Source: Novosphingopyxis baekryungensis DSM 16222 (GTDB taxonomy: Bacteria; Pseudomonadota; Alphaproteobacteria; Sphingomonadales; Sphingomonadaceae). Taken from it: DNA of 64,000 nt. The stretch is taken from NCBI RefSeq assembly GCF_000420305.1, contig NZ_ATUR01000006.1:1-64000 (forward strand). The letters are read 5' to 3'. The notes under the pieces are model-generated. The model was not told the origin of the DNA. It did no database searches and saw only the letters and a program-made list of their open reading frames with translations. Below, one piece after another: positions 43,263 through 52,647 of the stretch (positions are counted from its first letter, which is position 1; each line of letters starts with the position of its first letter). Position numbers and translations under genes: made by a program.

Positions 43263-46259
43263 ATGGGTAGCAGGGCCAAGCCCGCCATCTACACGATCCC
43301 CGCGCATCGTGGCTTTGCCGATGCGCTTGCCGCCGGGATGCTGGACCGGTTTGCCGACGGCGATCGCGGCCTGTCCGGCGGGATGATCCTGATCCCCAAC
43401 AATCGTGCCGCGCGGGCGATATCGGATGCCTTCGTGCGCCGCGCCGCGCCGGGCCTGTTGCTGCCCCGCATGGTGCCGATCGGCGATCTCGATCTGGGCG
43501 AGGCGCTGGGTCTGGCGCTGGACCCGGTCGGCGCCGATGTACCGCCAGCCATAGATCCGCTCACCCGCCGCCTTGCGGTCGCCCGCATCGTACAGCGGCG
43601 GATGAAAGTGGATGGCGCCGGCGTGAGCGCGCCCGAGGCTTTGCGTCTGGCCGATCAATTTGCGCGCGCGCTCGATCAGCTGATCATAGAACGCAAGCAT
43701 GTGGATGCGCTGGGGCAACTCAGCCTGGCCGAGGAACTGGCCGATCATTATCAGCGCTCGCTCGCGCTGTTCAGCGCGGTGGCGCAGGACTGGTCCGCAC
43801 ATTTGCGCAGCATCGGACGGATCGATGTTGCAGAGCGCCGCAACCAGCTGATCGACGGCGTGGCGGCACGGTGGGGCAAGACGCCGCCGGCGGGGTTCGT
43901 CGTGGCGGCAGGGATCACCACCGCCGCACCCGCCATTGCCTTGCTGCAACGCGTGGTAGCCGAACTGCCCAAAGGCCAGGTGGTCCTGCCTGATCTGGAC
44001 ATCGCCATGCCGGAGGATGAGTGGAGCGAAATTGGCCCGCATGCGCCCAGAGACGACGGTGGCCCGGTGCAGCCAGCACTGGAAACGCATCCGCAATTCC
44101 ATCTGAAACTTCTGCTGGATCGCATGGGGATCGCGCGCGGCGAAGTCATGCGCTGGGTGCGATCGGGCGAGAGCGATGCGCCTGCGCGCCGCGCCCATGC
44201 GATCAGCAACGCTTTTGCGCCGCCGGACGCGACGGGCAAATGGCAGGATCTGCCTAGCGAACGGCGCAGCCTGGCTGGCGTGCGCGTGCTGGAAGCGCCG
44301 GACAGCGCGGCGGAGTCGCAGGCCATTGCCATCCTGATCCGCGAAGCGCTGGAGCAACCGGGCAAGCGTGCCGCACTCGCCACGCCAGACCGTGAGCTGG
44401 CGCGGCGCGTATCGGCCCATTTGCGGCGCTGGGGGATCGAGGCGGACGACAGCGCCGGACGTCCGTTGAGCGACGTGCCCGTCGGGACCTTCATGCTGGC
44501 ACTGGCAGAAGCGGCGGCGCAGAATTTTGCGCCGGTGGCGCTGCTCAGCCTGCTCAAGCATCCGCTTGTGCGCAGCGGCGATCAGGAAGACCGTCTGGCC
44601 TGGCTCAATCAGGTTCGTTCGCTGGACCTGCTTTTGCGCGGGCCACGGTCTGCCGGCGGCCTGGCCGGTGTGGCGGACCGGATTGCCCGGCGGATCGCCG
44701 ACGACGCTGGCCGTGAGCCCCATATCAGCCGCTGGACCAAGCTGCAGGACTGGTGGACCGATGTCCTGCCGATATTGGCACCGATGCAGCAGGCGGCCCG
44801 CTCCGCGCCCGCGGCTCTGTACGTGCTGAGAACGGCAGCCGAAGCCTTGACGGGCGACCGGATCTGGCGCGGGCGCGAGGGGCGCATGCTGGCCGACCTC
44901 TGGGCCGATTTGTCCGCGCGGGCGGCAGATGGCCCCACGCTGGCTGAGGCGGAGGAACTGCCCGACTGGCTGGAAGCGCTGATGGCCGATATTTCGGTGC
45001 GTCCGGCCTATGGCGGTCACCCGCGCGTGGCCATTTACGGCCTGCTGGAGGCACGTTTGCAGCAGGCCGATCTGGTGATCTGCGGCGGTCTGAACGAGGG
45101 CACCTGGCCCATGCTGCCGCAACCCGACCCATGGCTTGCGCCGCGTATCCGGCGGGAACTCGGCTTGCCGGCCCTGGAACGGTCGATCGGTCTTGCCGCG
45201 CATGATCTGGCGGGCATGATGGGCGCGCCCGAAGTCGTGCTGAGCCGGGCCAGGCGTGATCGCAGCGGACCGGGGGTGGCCTCACGTTTCCTGCTGCGGC
45301 TGCAAGCCATGGCCGGCACCAATTTGCGGCAGGATGACCGTGCGCTTGCGCTGGCGGCGATGATCGACGCGCCGGGTGAACCAACGCCCGCCGAGCGCCC
45401 CGAGCCGCGACCAACGGCCGCGCAGCGCAAGGTGGCGCTGAATATCACCGATCTGGACCGGTTGAAGGCGGACCCCTTTGCTTTCTATGCGTCGCGCATT
45501 CTTGGCTTGCGGGCGCTCGATCCCGTCGATGCCGATCCGACGCCCGCATGGCGCGGCACGAAGGTGCATGAGATTCTCGAAGAATGGGCAAAGCAGGATC
45601 AGCGCGATCCGGCCAAGCTGCATGAACGCGCGCAGGCCTTGCTGGACAATCAGGGCGCACACCCGCTGATGCGCGCCCTTTGGGAACCGCGGCTGCTGCA
45701 GGCGATCGACTGGATCGCCGAAGAAACGCGGCGGCTGGAGCGCGAGCAGGGCCGCAGCATCGCCATCATCGAGGAGCGCGGCACCATCGATTTTGCCGGC
45801 GTCACCCTGAAAGGCCGTGTGGACCGCATCGATCGCTGCGCCGATGGATCGCTGGTGATCGTGGATTACAAGACCGGCAAGCCGCCCGGCAAGGCGCAGG
45901 TGCGCGCGGGCTATGCGCTGCAACTTGGGCTGACGGGGCTGATCGTCGAACATGGCGGCGTCGACGGTCTCTCGGGCACTGCCGGCGGTTTCGAATATTG
46001 GTCACTCGCCAAGGCCGTCAGCGGTCCGCGCAAGGGCGAGCTTGGCTATATCGACACGCCGGTCGGCGGGCGCGGCGACGATGCGATCGCGGCGGACGAT
46101 TTCGTGGCCCATGCCGCGCACCATGTGCGCGAGGCCATCGAGATGTGGCTGCTTGGCGATGCGCCCTTCACGGCGATGCTGCATCCGGAATATTCGCCCT
46201 ATGGGGACTATGACCATCTGATGCGTCTGGACGAATGGTATGGGCGCGGCGCGGCATGA
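43263..46259 (+). CDS. addB: Double-strand break repair protein AddB
   Basis: AddB with AddA processes DNA ends for recombination. The 998 residues have the alphaproteobacterial form: an inactivated helicase-like N-terminal part (LIPNNRAARAISDAF instead of a full P-loop), the VICGGLNEGTWP segment and a C-terminal RecB-type nuclease with GTKVHEILEEW and VDYKTGKPPGKAQVRAGYALQL. Only two cysteines occur, so the iron-sulfur cluster of Bacillus AddB cannot form. The addA start overlaps its stop by ATGA. Confidence 0.93.
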   Translation: MGSRAKPAIYTIPAHRGFADALAAGMLDRFADGDRGLSGGMILIPNNRAARAISDAFVRRAAPGLLLPRMVPIGDLDLGEALGLALDPVGADVPPAIDPLTRRLAVARIVQRRMKVDGAGVSAPEALRLADQFARALDQLIIERKHVDALGQLSLAEELADHYQRSLALFSAVAQDWSAHLRSIGRIDVAERRNQLIDGVAARWGKTPPAGFVVAAGITTAAPAIALLQRVVAELPKGQVVLPDLDIAMPEDEWSEIGPHAPRDDGGPVQPALETHPQFHLKLLLDRMGIARGEVMRWVRSGESDAPARRAHAISNAFAPPDATGKWQDLPSERRSLAGVRVLEAPDSAAESQAIAILIREALEQPGKRAALATPDRELARRVSAHLRRWGIEADDSAGRPLSDVPVGTFMLALAEAAAQNFAPVALLSLLKHPLVRSGDQEDRLAWLNQVRSLDLLLRGPRSAGGLAGVADRIARRIADDAGREPHISRWTKLQDWWTDVLPILAPMQQAARSAPAALYVLRTAAEALTGDRIWRGREGRMLADLWADLSARAADGPTLAEAEELPDWLEALMADISVRPAYGGHPRVAIYGLLEARLQQADLVICGGLNEGTWPMLPQPDPWLAPRIRRELGLPALERSIGLAAHDLAGMMGAPEVVLSRARRDRSGPGVASRFLLRLQAMAGTNLRQDDRALALAAMIDAPGEPTPAERPEPRPTAAQRKVALNITDLDRLKADPFAFYASRILGLRALDPVDADPTPAWRGTKVHEILEEWAKQDQRDPAKLHERAQALLDNQGAHPLMRALWEPRLLQAIDWIAEETRRLEREQGRSIAIIEERGTIDFAGVTLKGRVDRIDRCADGSLVIVDYKTGKPPGKAQVRAGYALQLGLTGLIVEHGGVDGLSGTAGGFEYWSLAKAVSGPRKGELGYIDTPVGGRGDDAIAADDFVAHAAHHVREAIEMWLLGDAPFTAMLHPEYSPYGDYDHLMRLDEWYGRGAA

Positions 46260-49200
46260 CGGTCGGCGCGCTTCATCCGCTCCACGGCAGCCAGAAGGAC
46301 GCGGTTGCGCCCGATCGCGACATCTGGCTCAGCGCATCGGCGGGCACCGGCAAGACCCAGGTGCTCACCGCGCGGGTGTTCCGGCTCCTGATCGACGGCA
46401 GCGCGCCGGAGAATTTGCTGTGCCTGACCTTTACGAAGGCCGGCGCGGCGGAAATGGCCAACCGCATCAATGCCCGGCTTGCCGCCTGGGTGCGGATGAA
46501 GCCGGACTTGCTGGCCAAGGATTTAATGGCGATCGGCGCGCCTTTCGGCCCGGAGGATCAGGCCCGGGCGCGGCGGCTGTTTGCCAAGGTGCTGGACGCG
46601 CCCGGCGGGGGGCTGCGCATCCAGACGATCCACAGCTTCTGCCAGACCCTGCTGACGGCATTTCCCGCCGAGGCCGGCCTGGTGCCGGGCTTCACGCCGC
46701 TGGAGGAGCGCGATCAGATGCAGCTCCGGCGCGAGGTGCTGGCCGATCTGGTGAGCGAAGCCACGTCGGACGGGCGCAGTTGGCTGATCGAGGCGCTGCA
46801 GCAGCTCAGCCTCAGACTTGGAGAGCAGGGGGCGGAGAGCTTTCTCATCCGCTGTGCCGCCGCGCCGGACGCCATGGCGCTGGTGCCCGGCTCGGTAGAA
46901 GGCGCCGCGGTCTTTGCCCGCCGCATTGCCGGTGTGGAGATCGATGGCGATCCTGAAGAGTGGCTGGCCAGCCAATGCAGCGATAGTGCGATAGATCTGG
47001 CCGTGCTGCGCAGCGTTCGTGCTCATAATGCCGAATGGAAAGCCGCTACCGGCACAGCGAATGTCGACAAGATCGACCGCTGGCTGGCTCTGCCTGCGGA
47101 GCAGAGGGCGGCCGCACTGGACGAGATCGACAGCGTTTGGGCCACCAAGGCGGGGGAACTTAGCAAACGCGCACCGAAAACGGATGGCTATGCACAAGCA
47201 GCGCAAAAGATGCTGGACTGGGCGGCGCATCTCAAAGCGCAGCTTGGCCTTGCGCGGTTCGCGGCGATGTACGCCGCGGCCCTATCTGCAGGCCGCGCCT
47301 ATGCCGAAGCCTATGCGCTGGCCAAGCGCCGCAGAGCGGTCGTCGATTTCGACGATCTGATCCGCCGCGCCGCAGCCCTGCTTGGCCAGCCAGGCATTGG
47401 AGACTGGATCCGGTTCAAACTCGATTCGCGGATCGACCATGTTCTGGTGGACGAAGCGCAGGATACCAACCGTGCGCAGTGGGACATTATCGAAGCGGTC
47501 ACCGAGGACTTTTTCACGGGTCTCGGCGCGCGATCGGGGCGCACGCGCACGCTGTTTACCGTGGGCGATTTCAAACAGGCGATCTTCGGCTTTCAGGGCA
47601 CCGATCCCGAACAATATCGTGCGGCGCGTGAACGGCTTCATCAGCGGATCGAAGCGGCGTTCGCCGATCCCGAACTGGACGGGGTGGAGCCGCGCGCCCT
47701 GACCCGTCTGGACCTCGATACCTCCTTCCGATCGACCGAACCGATCCTGAAACTTGTCGATGCGCTGGTGACGGAACGCCAGCATGGGGCCTTCGGACTT
47801 GAGCAGCCGGTGGCGCCGCATGTGGGCGTGAAACCTGATGTGGGGGAGGTGCTGCTGCTTCAGCCTGTTCGCCCTGTCGATGAGTCGGCCTCGGACGAGG
47901 ATGAGGAAAGCTGGCTGGCGGAAGAAAAGCTGAACTATGCCAGGAAACTGGCGCGGCAGATCAAGGACTGGTTGGCAGAAAAGCGCGTTCTGGCCACCAC
48001 GGGCAAGCCGCTGACACCGGGCGATATCATGATCCTCGTCCGGCGCCGGTCCGAGCTGGCATCGCTGCTGGTGGCCCGGCTGTATGCAGAAGGCGTGCCG
48101 GTGGCCGGCGTAGACCGGTTGCGGCTCGGCCAACCGCTGGCGGTGAAGGATCTGCTCGCGGCCATTCGCTTTTCCGTGCAGCCGGAGGACGACCTCAATC
48201 TGGCCGAATTGCTGGTCTCCCCGCTGATCGGATGGACACAGGACCAGTTGCTGGCCGCCGCCTATCGCACGGGAGAGGCGCGGGGCCGGGCCTTGTGGCG
48301 GCATCTGCGCGAACAGCCGCAGCTTGCCGAGGCGATCGAGCCGCTGCGCGATTTGCTGGCGCGCGCCGAATTCGGCACGCCGCATGCTTTTCTGGAGACC
48401 ATATTGTCCGGCGATCTGCAGGGGCGGCGCAGACTGGTGGCCCGGCTTGGCCATGAAGCGCTCGATCCGATCGGGGAACTGGTCAATGCCGCCTTCCTGT
48501 TCGAGCAGAATCATCACGCATCGCTGCAGGGCTTTCTCGACTGGTTCGACCGCGGCGATGTCGACGTGAAGCGGGAGCAGGCCGGGGCCTCGGGCGAGGT
48601 GCGGGTGATGACCGTACATGGCTCCAAGGGCTTGCAGGCTCCGCTGGTTATTCTGGCAGACACCACCGCCGATCCTACCCGAACGCCGGATCGCAGTTTC
48701 GATCTGGCGATGAAAGACGATGACGGGCTGCGCACCGGCGTCGACATTCCGGTGCTGGCGTTGCGCAAGGAAGAGCGGGCCGGGCGCCTAGCCGAGGCTG
48801 CCAAGCTGGCCGAGGACCGCGATCTGGAAGAGCATTGGCGCCTGCTATATGTTGCGCTTACCCGCGCCGAGGAGCGCCTCGTGCTGGCCGGATCCCTCGG
48901 CATCCGCGCGAAAGAAGCGCCTGAGCATAGCTGGTACGCCGCGCTGGACCGGGCGATGGATGCCATGGGCTGCGCATGGGAAGAGCATCCCGAATGGGGC
49001 GCGCTGCGGCGCTTTGCGGGCAGCGGTACGGCGAAGGCAAAACCTGCCGACCGGGGCGAAGCTCTGCCGCCAACCGCCGCGCCGGACTGGCTGCATGCGC
49101 CTGCGCCGGTCGAGAGCCGCCCACCGCGGCCATTGGCTCCGTCGAGCGGCGGCGAGGACGATGCCCTTTCCGCGCCGCCCGATCCGGCGATGCGTGCCGC

Positions 49201-49693
49201 AGCCGAGCGCGGGCGCCTGCTGCATGGCCTGTTCGAACATCTGCCGGATGCGCAGGTGGAGCGCCGCCATGAACTGGGATCTGCTTGGCTTGCCCGCCGC
49301 GCGCCGGACATGGACGCGGATCGACGCGCCGAGATGGTGGCGCAGGCCATGCGCGTTATCTCCAATCCGCGCTGGACTGCGCTGTTCGCGCCGGATGCTC
49401 TAGCCGAAGCGCCGATTGCTGCGGTCGTCGGCGAGACGGTGATCGCTGGCACCGTGGACCGTCTGTTGATCGGCGCGAATGAAATACTGGTCGTGGATTT
49501 CAAGACCGGCGCGCATGTCCCGCCCGATTCCGCAGCCGTTCCGATTGCCTATCAACGGCAGATGGCCCGATATGTCGCGGCGCTTGGGAGCATCTTCCCC
49601 GGCCGCCCCGTCCGCGCGGGCCTGCTCTATTCCTATGGCCCGACGCTCATCGAACTGAGTGCGGAACAGCTGGCCGCGAACAGTCCGGCTTGA
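46256..49693 (+). CDS. addA: Double-strand break repair helicase-nuclease AddA
   Basis: The 1145-residue protein carries a UvrD-like helicase ([15 protein letters not shown] at about 28-42, [57 protein letters not shown]) and a C-terminal nuclease with VVDFKTG at about 1080. It supplies the motor and one of two nucleases of AddAB, cutting to Chi-like sites. The start at 46256 is fixed by the ATGA overlap with addB. A linker of about 50 Pro/Ala-rich residues lies between helicase and nuclease. Confidence 0.95.
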   Translation: MTVGALHPLHGSQKDAVAPDRDIWLSASAGTGKTQVLTARVFRLLIDGSAPENLLCLTFTKAGAAEMANRINARLAAWVRMKPDLLAKDLMAIGAPFGPEDQARARRLFAKVLDAPGGGLRIQTIHSFCQTLLTAFPAEAGLVPGFTPLEERDQMQLRREVLADLVSEATSDGRSWLIEALQQLSLRLGEQGAESFLIRCAAAPDAMALVPGSVEGAAVFARRIAGVEIDGDPEEWLASQCSDSAIDLAVLRSVRAHNAEWKAATGTANVDKIDRWLALPAEQRAAALDEIDSVWATKAGELSKRAPKTDGYAQAAQKMLDWAAHLKAQLGLARFAAMYAAALSAGRAYAEAYALAKRRRAVVDFDDLIRRAAALLGQPGIGDWIRFKLDSRIDHVLVDEAQDTNRAQWDIIEAVTEDFFTGLGARSGRTRTLFTVGDFKQAIFGFQGTDPEQYRAARERLHQRIEAAFADPELDGVEPRALTRLDLDTSFRSTEPILKLVDALVTERQHGAFGLEQPVAPHVGVKPDVGEVLLLQPVRPVDESASDEDEESWLAEEKLNYARKLARQIKDWLAEKRVLATTGKPLTPGDIMILVRRRSELASLLVARLYAEGVPVAGVDRLRLGQPLAVKDLLAAIRFSVQPEDDLNLAELLVSPLIGWTQDQLLAAAYRTGEARGRALWRHLREQPQLAEAIEPLRDLLARAEFGTPHAFLETILSGDLQGRRRLVARLGHEALDPIGELVNAAFLFEQNHHASLQGFLDWFDRGDVDVKREQAGASGEVRVMTVHGSKGLQAPLVILADTTADPTRTPDRSFDLAMKDDDGLRTGVDIPVLALRKEERAGRLAEAAKLAEDRDLEEHWRLLYVALTRAEERLVLAGSLGIRAKEAPEHSWYAALDRAMDAMGCAWEEHPEWGALRRFAGSGTAKAKPADRGEALPPTAAPDWLHAPAPVESRPPRPLAPSSGGEDDALSAPPDPAMRAAAERGRLLHGLFEHLPDAQVERRHELGSAWLARRAPDMDADRRAEMVAQAMRVISNPRWTALFAPDALAEAPIAAVVGETVIAGTVDRLLIGANEILVVDFKTGAHVPPDSAAVPIAYQRQMARYVAALGSIFPGRPVRAGLLYSYGPTLIELSAEQLAANSPA

Positions 49694-49782
49694 TCGCCCC
49701 AAAGCAATGGTTTCGCGTCCGAAACTTGCGCGCCGCTTCGCGCGTTTCTACCTCGAACCAAGCAGATAAGGAGTTTGATATC

Positions 49783-50100
49783 ATGGCGACCAAAGCAGTG
49801 GGCGATGACAGTTTCGAAGCAGATGTATTGAAGGCGGACGGCCCGGTACTGGTCGATTTCTGGGCCGAATGGTGCGGCCCATGCAAGATGATCGGTCCGT
49901 CGCTCGAGGAGCTGAGCGAGGAAATGGGCGGCGTCAGCATCGTCAAGCTGAACATCGACGACCACCCGGATACCCCTGGCAAATATGGCGTTCGCGGTAT
50001 TCCGACCATGATCCTGTTCAAGGACGGACAGCCAGTGGAAACCAAGGTTGGCGCGGCGCCCAAGGCGCAGATCAAGAGCTGGCTCGAAGCCTCGCTCTGA
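49783..50100 (+). CDS. trxA: Thioredoxin
   Basis: The 105-residue protein has the WCGPC redox site (30-34) in [16 protein letters not shown] and the cis-Pro segment [12 protein letters not shown]. It is the cytoplasmic disulfide reductant. AAGGAG eight bases before the ATG decides the start over an upstream frame opening at 49690. It follows addA by 89 bp. Confidence 0.96.
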   Translation: MATKAVGDDSFEADVLKADGPVLVDFWAEWCGPCKMIGPSLEELSEEMGGVSIVKLNIDDHPDTPGKYGVRGIPTMILFKDGQPVETKVGAAPKAQIKSWLEASL

Positions 50101-50104
50101 TCTT

Positions 50105-50129
50105 GGCTAGCCGGTCTAGCCTATAGACC
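50105..50129. terminator. Overlapping hairpins between trxA and the convergent gene
   Basis: Two perfect 6-bp hairpins share bases: GGCTAG-ccggt-CTAGCC (50105-50121) and GGTCTA-gccta-TAGACC (50113-50129). Only one can form at a time. They occupy the whole gap between the convergent stops. T runs are short, so termination strength is uncertain. Confidence 0.4.
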
Positions 50130-50924
50130 TTAAAGCAATGCGGCGGCCGCTGCGTCCCATAAAACGGGCGTGGCGGCCGCAAGCATGCCGGACATCTCGG
50201 TCTGGTCGGGACGATAGGGCGTGCCATCGAAACGCGCGATTTTGCCGCCCGCTTCGCTCAGAAACAACGCTCCCGCCGCGTGGTCCCAGGGTAAGGACCG
50301 GCGATAGATCGTCACGTCATGCTTACCGGTCACCAGTAGCGGATATTGCTCTGCGGCGCACATTGGCGGCGGCACGACATCATAATGCGCCGCGCCAGCC
50401 GCATCGACACGTTGGCGCTCCGAGGCATCCATGAAGCTGGTATATAGCGCGGCAACGGGACGAGCCTGTCCGCTACCTTTCGACGTGACCGGCACATCGT
50501 TGATCCAGGCGCCTCGACCGCGAGACGCATGGCACAGCCGCTTGGTCACCGGATCATAGATCCAGCCCGCTTCGGTCTCGCCGCCGCGTACCAGCGCGAT
50601 CAAGATGCCAAACGGGGATTGGCCGCGCGCAAAATTGCCGGTGCCGTCGATCGGATCGATTACCCAGCATAGCGGCGCATGTATGCGCTGCATTACCGAT
50701 GGGTCGGCGGCGGTGGCCTCTTCTCCCAGGATCGCGGCTTCGGGCAGCAGCTCACCGAGCTTGGTCGTCAGGAAGCGCTCGCTTTCCTTGTCGGCGACGG
50801 TGACCAGATCGTTCGGCGCCTTTTCCTCGATCTGCCCGGCGGACAGGTTCTGGAAATGCTTGAGAATGACGGTCTCGCTACAGGCCCGCATAATCGCCGA
50901 GACCGGTTCATACAGGTTGTGCAT
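50130..50924 (-). CDS. Inositol-monophosphatase-family phosphatase (HisN-like)
   Basis: The 264 residues have the Li-sensitive metal-dependent phosphatase signature: LGEEAT, DPIDGTGNFARG and WDHAAGALFLSEAGG. In alphaproteobacteria related proteins act as histidinol-phosphatase (HisN) or inositol/PAP phosphatases; the histidine role is plausible but cannot be fixed from sequence. Its start overlaps the argJ stop (TGATG), which fits an amino-acid biosynthetic role. Confidence 0.85.
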   Translation of the reverse strand: MHNLYEPVSAIMRACSETVILKHFQNLSAGQIEEKAPNDLVTVADKESERFLTTKLGELLPEAAILGEEATAADPSVMQRIHAPLCWVIDPIDGTGNFARGQSPFGILIALVRGGETEAGWIYDPVTKRLCHASRGRGAWINDVPVTSKGSGQARPVAALYTSFMDASERQRVDAAGAAHYDVVPPPMCAAEQYPLLVTGKHDVTIYRRSLPWDHAAGALFLSEAGGKIARFDGTPYRPDQTEMSGMLAAATPVLWDAAAAALL

Positions 50925-52153
50925 CAGCTTCGATAATCCGCGTTGATCGTGATATATCCATGGGTGAGATCGCAGGTCCAGACCGTGGCGCTGCCATCGC
51001 CGATGCCGATATCGACGCCGATATCGATCTCCTGACCCTTCAGATGCTCGGCGACGGGTGTCTCGTCATAGCCGCGCACAACCTCGCCTTTGGCCGCCAC
51101 TTCGGTGGCCCCGAAGCGGATGGAGAGCAGATCGCGTTCGGCAGGTTCGCCCGCCTTGCCGACCGCCATGACCACGCGGCCCCAATTGGCATCTTCGCCC
51201 GCAATGGCCGTTTTCACCAGCGGCGAATTGGCGATCGACAGGCCGATGATGCGGGCGCTTTCATCGCTCTGCGCCCCGGTCACGCTGATCTCGATGAATT
51301 TCTGCGCGCCTTCGCCATCGCGTACCACCTGATGGGCGAGGCTACGGCAGACATCCTCCAGCGCGGCGTAAAAGGCATCCGCGCCGTCATCGTCCCAGTC
51401 AGTCAGTGGAGCGTCGCCAGCCAAGCCAGTCGCGAAGGCGAGCACGGTGTCGCTGGTCGAGGTGTCGCCGTCCACGGTGATGGCGTTGAAGCTGCGCGCC
51501 GTGGCCTTTTCCAGCATTTTCTGCAGGAAGAGATGGTCCACGGCGGCGTCGGTGAAGACATAGCCCAGCATGGTGGCCATGTCGGGCGCGATCATGCCCG
51601 ATCCCTTGACGATGCCCGCCAGCTGCACCGTTCTGCCGCAAACGACGGCCGAGGCGGCAGCGCCTTTGGCGAACGTATCGGTGGTACCGATCGCGAGCGC
51701 GGCATCTTCCCAGCCGCAGGGATCGGCGGCGAACACCTGTTTCAGCCCGGCCTCTGCCTTGTCGATCGGCAGCGGCACGCCGATGACGCCGGTGGAGCTG
51801 ACGAACACGTCCGATGGCTGACAATCCAGATGATGCGCGACATGCGCGATGATGGTCTCCACCGCCTGCCGCCCGCTCAGGCCAGTAAAGGCATTGCTGT
51901 TGCCCGCATTCACGATGAGCGCACGGGCCCGGCCGAGCACGGCGGTCTCCTTGCCCCATTGCACCTCGTAGGACGGGCATTTGCTTTTGGTGAACACACC
52001 GGCGACCGCCGTGCCATCGGCCAGTTCGGCATAGGTCATGTCGAACCGTTGCCGCCGCGTATACCCGGCCCGCGCCGTGCGCAGCGTGACGCCATCGATG
52101 GCGGGCAGGTCGGGAAAATGAGACGGGGCGAGGGGAGAGCGGTTGAGCGACAC
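50924..52153 (-). CDS. argJ: Bifunctional ornithine acetyltransferase / N-acetylglutamate synthase
   Basis: ArgJ moves the acetyl group from N-acetylornithine to glutamate, recycling it in arginine synthesis. The 409-residue precursor contains the self-cleavage site in PDMATMLGYVFTDA; Thr becomes the N-terminal nucleophile of the beta chain. The alpha chain shows AGVFTKSKCPSYEV and VNAGNSNAFTG. The start at 52153 gives the usual length. Confidence 0.95.
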   Translation of the reverse strand: MSLNRSPLAPSHFPDLPAIDGVTLRTARAGYTRRQRFDMTYAELADGTAVAGVFTKSKCPSYEVQWGKETAVLGRARALIVNAGNSNAFTGLSGRQAVETIIAHVAHHLDCQPSDVFVSSTGVIGVPLPIDKAEAGLKQVFAADPCGWEDAALAIGTTDTFAKGAAASAVVCGRTVQLAGIVKGSGMIAPDMATMLGYVFTDAAVDHLFLQKMLEKATARSFNAITVDGDTSTSDTVLAFATGLAGDAPLTDWDDDGADAFYAALEDVCRSLAHQVVRDGEGAQKFIEISVTGAQSDESARIIGLSIANSPLVKTAIAGEDANWGRVVMAVGKAGEPAERDLLSIRFGATEVAAKGEVVRGYDETPVAEHLKGQEIDIGVDIGIGDGSATVWTCDLTHGYITINADYRS

Positions 52154-52197
52154 GGCCAGTTGCCTTTCGGTCGGTTTTTGGTAGGAGACAGTCAGGA

Positions 52198-52536
52198 ATG
52201 TTCCGCGCGGGTCTATTGATGAAATTCACCTTTGCAAGTCTGATGCTGCTACTGGTGCACGCCGTGATGGGCGTGCCGCTGGCGGCCCAGAGCGTGCGTG
52301 ACAGCGGCCTCGCGGAAGTCGAGTCGTCCGCCGGACGTCCGGATGCGTTCGTTTCCGCCACGGCGGCTATCGCAAAACCGGGCGCGACCCAGCGCTGCGC
52401 GTTCCTGGCTGAGACCAGCATGCTGGTGGTGGCCAGGGCGCCATCGGTCCAGCTGTCCTGTGCAGCCGACATGTCCGATCTGCCGCTCCACTGGGGCACG
52501 GGCGATCGGCACGCATGGGATGAGGGCAAGCCCTAA
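52198..52536 (+). CDS. Small secreted protein before secA
   Basis: The 112-residue product has a signal peptide (from Lys9 to about Ala30, FTFASLMLLLVHAVMGVPLAAQ). The mature part has two cysteines (QRCAF and QLSCAAD) that could form one disulfide and no repeats. I do not recognise the family. GGAG lies 10 bases before the ATG at 52198; an ATG at 52219 would shorten the basic end. It is divergent from argJ and 111 bp before secA. Confidence 0.6.
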   Translation: MFRAGLLMKFTFASLMLLLVHAVMGVPLAAQSVRDSGLAEVESSAGRPDAFVSATAAIAKPGATQRCAFLAETSMLVVARAPSVQLSCAADMSDLPLHWGTGDRHAWDEGKP

Positions 52537-52647
52537 AGGCTGCTGTCCGCGACGGCCATTATTGCGCCGCGCACCATCTTTTCCCATATTTTTCAAGCGG
52601 CTCGGCTGAACGTCTGAGCCCGTCCATTCAGTCAATCGGATATCATT

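Noticed and set aside
43230-45203. A 657-codon open frame on the - strand
   Set aside because: It is the antisense of addB, has no recognisable domain and begins in the murU tail.
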